Assembly (NCBI GenBank): GCA_012031035.1
Contig: JAAUUT010000043.1
Coordinates: 1 to 40,163, forward strand
Length of the DNA stretch: 40,163 bases
Source of the DNA: Candidatus Altimarinota bacterium
GTDB lineage: Bacteria; Cyanobacteriota; Cyanobacteriia; Cyanobacteriales; Microcystaceae
Reading direction: 5' to 3'
The position numbers were made by a program, and so were the translations under genes. Of this stretch, positions 36,198-40,163 are shown in pieces. Below the pieces are notes generated by a model. The model searched no databases. It had not been told where the DNA came from and was given only the letters and a program-made list of their open reading frames with translations. Numbering within the stretch: the stretch's first letter is position 1; the number at the start of each line of letters is the position of its first letter.

Positions 36198-36242
36198 GAC
36201 TAAGTGATTAATGGTAGTGACTAAGAGTGACAAAGTTAGGAC
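36198..36242 (-). promoter_or_regulatory. 45-bp element with phased GTC boxes upstream of PhoX-RTX gene
   Basis: Minus-strand reading: GTCCTAACTTT, GTCACTCTTA, GTCACTACCAT, TAATCACTTA, GTCGTTGTTAC, i.e. units at 11, 10, 11 and 10 bp. It matches the element at 30627-30671 at 38 of 45 bases and points toward the gene start at 36170. The rest of the 315-bp gap holds a Zur-type box for the opposite gene. Confidence 0.6.
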
Positions 36243-36351
36243 ACTCGTGCAAGAAGGGAAAAGGCAGAAATATTTACACGCGATCGCTCGCCTCTTTCAT
36301 TTTCTCCGTGTCATTAAAATCGAGAGTCAAACGCGACAGATAGTGTTATCA

Positions 36352-36366
36352 TGATAATGATTATCA
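36352..36366 (+). promoter_or_regulatory. Zur-type box
   Basis: TGATAATGATTATCA is a perfect 7-1-7 palindrome matching the cyanobacterial Zur-box pattern TGATAATNATTATCA. It lies 120 bp before the folE start. A Fur box is the alternative reading, but the downstream genes (folE, COG0523 GTPase) are typical zinc-limitation targets. Confidence 0.75.
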
Positions 36367-36485
36367 TTGCTATTAAATCCATTGTGTTAGTACAAACTGG
36401 CGATCGAAATCTAACTTTCTAACAGTTATTTCTTTCTATTTCTATCTGTTGTTTGTCATTTAATTTACTCACCAGAAACTAATCT

Positions 36486-37142
36486 ATGACCTTATCTAAG
36501 TCCGAACTGACTGAGATCGAACAGATTAAAAATTCTTTCCCAAATCTGACTACCGAACATAAATCTTCTGTTTCACAAGAGGAGATGATTCAGGCGGTAC
36601 GAACTTTACTGCTAGGATTAGGAGAAGATCCCGATCGCGAAGGGTTAAAAGACACACCTAAACGAGTCGTTAAAGCCTTACAATTCCTAACATCGGGGTA
36701 TCATCAATCTCTCGATGAATTGCTCAATGGAGCAGTTTTTCACGAAGATACCGACGAAATGGTACTGGTGCGAGACATCGATCTTTTTAGTTCCTGCGAA
36801 CATCATATCCTACCCATTTTAGGTCGCGCTCACGTCGCTTATATTCCCAATGGCAAAGTCATTGGATTGTCAAAAATTGCCCGCATTTGTGAAATGTATG
36901 CCAGACGCTTACAAGTGCAAGAAAGATTAACCGCACAAATTGCCGATGCCATACAAGGGTTATTAAAACCGAAAGGCGTAGCCGTTGTTATCGAAGCGAC
37001 TCATATGTGCATGGTAATGCGAGGCGTTCAAAAACCAGGTTCTTGGACTTCTACAAGTGCAGTGAAAGGAGTCTTTGCAGAAGATGCGAAAACTCGTCAA
37101 GAATTTATGAGTCTAATTCGGCACAATCCTAACTTTCATTAA
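36486..37142 (+). CDS. folE: GTP cyclohydrolase I, type IA
   Basis: 218 residues. It converts GTP to 7,8-dihydroneopterin triphosphate, the first step toward folate, pterins and queuosine. The zinc ligands of the type I enzyme are present: C104 and H107 in SSCEHHILP, and C175 in THMCMVMRG. The substrate-binding region [12 protein letters not shown] and [12 protein letters not shown] are typical. It heads a probable operon with a COG0523 metallochaperone behind a Zur-type box, suggesting a version of this zinc enzyme maintained under zinc shortage with dedicated metal delivery. A second housekeeping folE is likely elsewhere in the genome (inference). Confidence 0.95.
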   Translation: MTLSKSELTEIEQIKNSFPNLTTEHKSSVSQEEMIQAVRTLLLGLGEDPDREGLKDTPKRVVKALQFLTSGYHQSLDELLNGAVFHEDTDEMVLVRDIDLFSSCEHHILPILGRAHVAYIPNGKVIGLSKIARICEMYARRLQVQERLTAQIADAIQGLLKPKGVAVVIEATHMCMVMRGVQKPGSWTSTSAVKGVFAEDAKTRQEFMSLIRHNPNFH

Positions 37143-37169
37143 ATTCCAAACATAAACAGCGTGCCAAGC

Positions 37170-37195
37170 TAGAGATGAGTTATTGCTCATCTCTA
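37170..37195 (+). terminator. hairpin after folE
   Basis: TAGAGATGAG and CTCATCTCTA form a perfect 10-bp stem around TTATTG, followed by CTTTTCT. It lies 28 bp after the folE stop and 37 bp before the COG0523 gene, and could attenuate transcription between the two. Its TAGAGA...TCTCTA ends resemble the interspersed palindromes elsewhere in the window. Confidence 0.6.
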
Positions 37196-37231
37196 CTTTT
37201 CTAGAGATAGAAAATAACTTCTTGAAATCAA

Positions 37232-38272
37232 ATGACTCGTTTAAATATCTCCCTTTCTGATTGTTTACCTACTATTCCAAAAACGGGAATGCCAGTTACT
37301 ATTATTACTGGGTTTCTGGGGAGTGGTAAAACAACTTTGCTCAATCATATTCTGGAGAATAAACAAGGGTTGAAAGTTGCTATTTTAATCAATGAATTTG
37401 GTGATATTAATATAGATTCTCAACTGCTCGTATCAAGCAAAGAAAATATGTTGGAGTTGAGCAATGGTTGTATTTGCTGCACTATTAATGAAAGTTTAGT
37501 AGAGACGGTATACCAAGTTCTAGAAAGAGAAGATCGAATCGATTATTTAATTATTGAAACCACTGGACTAGCAGATCCATTTCCTATAATTTTAACTTTT
37601 TTAGGAACTGAGTTAAAAACTTTAACTCAGTTAGATTCGATTGTTACAGTAGTCGATTCAGAAACTTTTACTCCTAAATATTTTGACAGCAATATCGCCC
37701 TTCGTCAAATCAAATATGGCGATATTATTATTCTCAATAAAATCGATAGAGTTGATGAAAAAAAAATAAAAGAACTAGAAAATTTTATTCGAGAAATTAA
37801 AGCAGGAGTAAGGATTGTTCGCAGTCATTATGGCCAAGTTCCGCTAGCGTTACTCTTAGGAGTAGGATTAACGCAAGAAGATATTTATATCAGTCAAATT
37901 AGAGAGTTTCAGCGCGATCGCAAATCCTCTGGCTACCATATAGAAAATGATGGATTTGTAGCAGTATCTTTTGAGAGCGATCGCCCTTTTGAGCTACAGA
38001 AATTAGAGAATTTTATTGTCGAACAAATGCCCCATAATGTTTTTCGAGCTAAGGGAATTCTTTGGTTTAGCGATCGCGAACATAGACATATATTTCAGCT
38101 TAGTGGAAATCGTTACGAAATTGAAGCAGATGAATGGCAAACGAAACCCAAAAATCAGCTTGTTTTAATAGGTCGTAATTTAGATACTGAGTTTATCCAC
38201 AAACAACTAACAAATTGCTTAACTTCCCATTCTCAAAATATAGAATTTGTTCTTCCTGACATACCTTTTTAA
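37232..38272 (+). CDS. COG0523 (CobW-family) GTPase, putative zinc metallochaperone
   Basis: 346 residues with a G3E-family GTPase domain. Walker A is GFLGSGKTT (27-35). The diagnostic metal-binding CICC motif is at 80-83 (LSNGCICCT). Later come IIETTGLADP and guanine-recognition NKID, then a C-terminal CobW_C domain (GFVAVSFESDRPFELQKLEN...RAKGILWFSDREHRHIFQLS). COG0523 proteins deliver metal to target enzymes using GTP hydrolysis; linkage to folE behind a Zur-type box points to zinc delivery to FolE or similar enzymes. Two small metal-binding-like genes follow at 3- and 13-bp gaps, so a single operon is likely. Confidence 0.92.
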   Translation: MTRLNISLSDCLPTIPKTGMPVTIITGFLGSGKTTLLNHILENKQGLKVAILINEFGDINIDSQLLVSSKENMLELSNGCICCTINESLVETVYQVLEREDRIDYLIIETTGLADPFPIILTFLGTELKTLTQLDSIVTVVDSETFTPKYFDSNIALRQIKYGDIIILNKIDRVDEKKIKELENFIREIKAGVRIVRSHYGQVPLALLLGVGLTQEDIYISQIREFQRDRKSSGYHIENDGFVAVSFESDRPFELQKLENFIVEQMPHNVFRAKGILWFSDREHRHIFQLSGNRYEIEADEWQTKPKNQLVLIGRNLDTEFIHKQLTNCLTSHSQNIEFVLPDIPF

Positions 38273-38275
38273 AAC

Positions 38276-38530
38276 ATGGATTTATTTTCAAAAGGAAAAT
38301 CAAAAGCTAACCCAGAAAAAATTAAGCAAATAAAAAACTGGATTTATCAAGTTTTTGAGATTGACGAACAAATTATTATATCGTTGAATCAACTGCAATG
38401 TACTGAACCTGGTTGTCCTCCTCTTGAAACTGTTATCGTTATTATGGATGAATCTAGGCAACCGTATAAAATCCATAAATCAATTGCCGAAATTGAACGA
38501 GAAGATATCTTGAAATTACAACAGAGGTAA
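38276..38530 (+). CDS. small CxEPGCPP-motif protein in zinc operon
   Basis: 84 residues, starting 3 bp after the COG0523 stop. After a basic helical N-terminus (KGKSKANPEKIKQIKNWIYQ) comes the motif LNQLQCTEPGCPPLETVIVI, with two cysteines in C-x4-C arrangement, and then QPYKIHKSIAEIEREDIL. Homologues beside COG0523 genes are known but I recall no assigned function. The cysteine motif and operon suggest metal handling or metal-dependent interaction with the GTPase (inference). Confidence 0.75.
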   Translation: MDLFSKGKSKANPEKIKQIKNWIYQVFEIDEQIIISLNQLQCTEPGCPPLETVIVIMDESRQPYKIHKSIAEIEREDILKLQQR

Positions 38531-38543
38531 TAAAAATTTTACG

Positions 38544-38935
38544 ATGTCTAAACACACAGTTTTTATTTGTAAATCTTGTGCTTTTTCTTTCGCTCAACGA
38601 GATTATTTAGGTCAAAGAGGCGGTAAACATTTGTGCGATCGCATTCAAGATTTGGCACAAAATTGGCATTTAAAAGATGATTTTTTTCTTCAAGAAGTAG
38701 AATGCTTAAGTGCCTGTAATCGTCCTTGTGTAGTTGCTTTTGCTTCACCCAAAAAACAATTCTCATGTTTGGAGATTTATTACCTCTAAATAGTGCATCC
38801 GCCGTGTTACAATTTGCCGAGCAATATTTTGACAGTTCTGATGGACTAATTAAGCGTCAAGACCGTCCTAAAATCTTACAAAAAGGAATTTTAGCTCGTA
38901 TTCCACCTTTACCAACTTTAAGCACTGTGACTTGA
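38544..38935 (+). CDS. DUF1636-like metal-binding protein, one apparent frameshift
   Basis: 130 residues if one A is restored in the A6 run at 38751-38756. The first part has CKSC near the N-terminus (FICKSCAFSFAQRDYLGQRG) and VECLSACNRPCVVAFASPKK. The second frame continues TILMFGDLLPLNSASAVLQF, AEQYFDSSDGLIKRQDRPKI and ARIPPLP, matching the DUF1636 layout. Conserved cysteines (CxxC, then CxxxCxxxC) suggest a [2Fe-2S] or zinc site, as in ferredoxin-like proteins. It starts 13 bp after the CxEPGCPP gene and is the last gene of the putative Zur operon. Without the missing base the product ends at 81 residues. Confidence 0.78.
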
Positions 38936-39128
38936 CGAAAAACGGCAAATTTCTTACTTATCCCCATTGTTAGAAGCTTCTTGGTAATAAACCAGGGTTT
39001 CTGGAGAAGATTGGCGATCTTTTTACCTGTCAGATCGTCTTTGCGAATTGGCAATTAAGTTATCTCCTTAATTGGCAAGAGTATTCTACTGTATAATTTA
39101 TTGCCTTGTTTCATATTGTGTTTAAGCA

Positions 39129-39605
39129 ATGAAAGCAAATAATTGTGTTATCAGAGAAGCAACTTTCCAAGAAGTTTCTATTATTGCCGAACACTTTTAT
39201 CAACTGTGGCGAGATAATGAAGTGCCACCCGAATCAATTAAACCTAATTATCAAGAAATTACGCTTCAATTTATCAAAAATGCCAGTCAAAAACTCCACT
39301 TTAAAGCCTATTTTGCCGAGATAGAAGGAAAAATAATTGGTTCTGCTAGCTGTCAGCTTTATGAAGGACTTTACCCTCACATTTTAACCGAGAACTATCG
39401 AAAATACGGTTATATTTGGGGCGTTTATGTCGAAAAAGCCTATCGAGGACGAGGCATAGGCAATCAATTAACAACAAGCGCGATCGCACATTTAAAAACC
39501 TACGATTGCACGAAAATAATCTTAAATGCTTCCCCTTCTGGAAAACCTATTTATACAAGTCTCGGTTTTACTGAAAGTAATGAAATGTGGCTCGATTTAC
39601 AATAG
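39129..39605 (+). CDS. GNAT-family N-acetyltransferase
   Basis: 158 residues with the GNAT fold. Motif A, which binds the acetyl-CoA pyrophosphate, is IWGVYVEKAYRGRGIGNQLT (R/Q-x-x-G-x-G type), followed by LKTYDCTKIILNASPSGKPI and YTSLGFTESNEMWL, the usual C-terminal beta-bulge segment. The N-terminus (VIREATFQEVSIIAEHFYQL) is typical. Acceptor unknown; small-molecule or protein N-acetylation are both possible. Preceded by a 193-bp gap after the zinc operon, so probably a separate transcript. Confidence 0.9.
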   Translation: MKANNCVIREATFQEVSIIAEHFYQLWRDNEVPPESIKPNYQEITLQFIKNASQKLHFKAYFAEIEGKIIGSASCQLYEGLYPHILTENYRKYGYIWGVYVEKAYRGRGIGNQLTTSAIAHLKTYDCTKIILNASPSGKPIYTSLGFTESNEMWLDLQ

Positions 39606-39812
39606 ACCTCTTTCATAACTATTAAGAGATCGCATCTTCAACCATCAATGTCGATGGGCACAATTAAATTTTAACTAGCTCCTTAAATTTACTTAGATTT
39701 TGGGAGACGCGATGTTAAATCATAGTATTTTTGCTGAGGTTATTTGAAATTTTTAGGTTTATTTTCTAAATATACACAATTTATAAAGAGCTTAAACCCA
39801 AAGGAGATCCTC

Positions 39813-40040
39813 ATGCGTCGCCGTGCCATTTTATTAGCCCCCATGCTTTTAGGTATACTACCAACTTCGGCTCAAGCATTTCCTAGCGAAGCTGAAATTA
39901 CAGCTTTAAGCACGCGCTTTTGTACTTTAGAAAGTAAAGAAACGTCAGACTATGAGGCAGTATTCTTTCAGGAATTTGGCAAGTGGCTTAACAATGGCAG
40001 CATTACCTATGCAGAAATAAAAGACGATGTTTCTAGGTAA
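39813..40040 (+). CDS. small exported protein, unknown
   Basis: 75 residues from the ATG at 39813, chosen because AAGGAG lies 7 bases upstream; an in-frame TTG at 39744 is less likely. A Sec signal peptide (MRRRAILLAPMLLGILPTSA, then QA) is followed by a short mature part, FPSEAEITALSTRFCTLESK and YEAVFFQEFGKWLNNGSITY, with one cysteine. Periplasmic or lumenal location is expected. No family recognised. Confidence 0.65.
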   Translation: MRRRAILLAPMLLGILPTSAQAFPSEAEITALSTRFCTLESKETSDYEAVFFQEFGKWLNNGSITYAEIKDDVSR

Positions 40041-40095
40041 CCGTTCAGGGGGTGCAAAAAAGACGAAAAACAATCCCCAAAATCAAGGAATCAAA

Positions 40096-40163
40096 TTAAG
40101 CAGCTTTCAACAAATCAGAATCATCAGAACAAGTAGTAGCTTCTGGAAGCAAAGAAGGCGCAA
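40096..40163 (-). CDS. C-terminal end of a gene cut by the window edge
   Basis: The last 22 codons of a minus-strand frame entering from the right edge: APSLLPEATTCSDDSDLLKA then A and TAA at 40096-40098. Too short to identify. The neighbouring plus-strand gene ends 55 bp away. Confidence 0.4.
   Translation of the reverse strand, partial: APSLLPEATTCSDDSDLLKAA

Noticed and set aside
38857-39054. 65-codon minus-strand frame with AAGGAG upstream of a TTG
   Set aside because: It overlaps the C-terminal end of the DUF1636-like gene, lacks an ATG at the SD and shows no family resemblance; kept only as a note.

Overview
The window is chromosomal DNA of a cyanobacterium. The evidence is the very frequent HIP1 octamer GCGATCGC in and between genes, a complete pixG-H-I-J-L phototaxis cluster, a CcmM-like gamma-carbonic anhydrase, a Mo-dependent nitrogenase C-terminal-domain protein, a Uma2-family protein and several RTX calcium-binding proteins. 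Genus cannot be fixed from the sequence. No rRNA, tRNA, CRISPR array or transposase was seen.

Layout. 0.3-2.6 kb (minus): AraC regulator, SnoaL-like protein, CDGSH iron-sulfur protein and a cupin pseudogene. 2.7-4.0 kb: clpX. 4.2-12.8 kb (minus): pix cluster, in transcription order pixG, a small Mo_nitro_C gene, pixH (CheY), pixI (CheW), pixJ (MCP with a blue/green DXCF bilin-binding GAF domain) and pixL (CheA-REC). 12.8-13.8 kb: a gamma-carbonic anhydrase and a mini-protein that repeats its C-terminal loop. 13.9-16.7 kb: two glycosyltransferases, one badly frameshifted. 17.0-19.5 kb: two RTX proteins. 19.7-25.6 kb: Uma2 protein, hypotheticals, a membrane protein with a decapeptide repeat, sulfotransferase, PAS-like protein, XRE regulator and a partial copy of its C-terminal domain. 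25.9-30.6 kb: pentapeptide-RTX fusion, glycosidase-like exported protein and O-antigen-ligase-like membrane protein. 30.9-33.0 kb: an ArsR-HTH/Clp-N fusion gene followed by an integron attC-like site, then an NmrA-type protein. 33.1-36.2 kb: methyltransferase and a PhoX(DUF839)-RTX protein. 36.3-38.9 kb: a Zur-box-led zinc-homeostasis set (folE, COG0523 GTPase, a CxEPGCPP protein, a DUF1636 protein). 39.1-40.2 kb: GNAT acetyltransferase, small exported protein and the tail of a truncated gene.

Three observations stand out. (1) Arrays of GTCCC/GTCAC pentamers spaced 10-11 bp lie upstream of several unrelated genes (carbonic anhydrase, O-antigen ligase, PhoX-RTX, small membrane protein and others), as expected for a response-regulator regulon. 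(2) An ArsR winged-helix domain is fused to a ClpC-type double Clp-N domain, with a good internal Shine-Dalgarno and ATG before the Clp-N part, and the gene sits directly in front of an attC-like site. (3) Nine genes each become full length if one base is added or removed (eleven single-base indels, nearly all in short homopolymers or beside HIP1 sites). This points to sequencing error unless independent reads confirm real decay. These genes are annotated over their full reconstructed span with the break noted.
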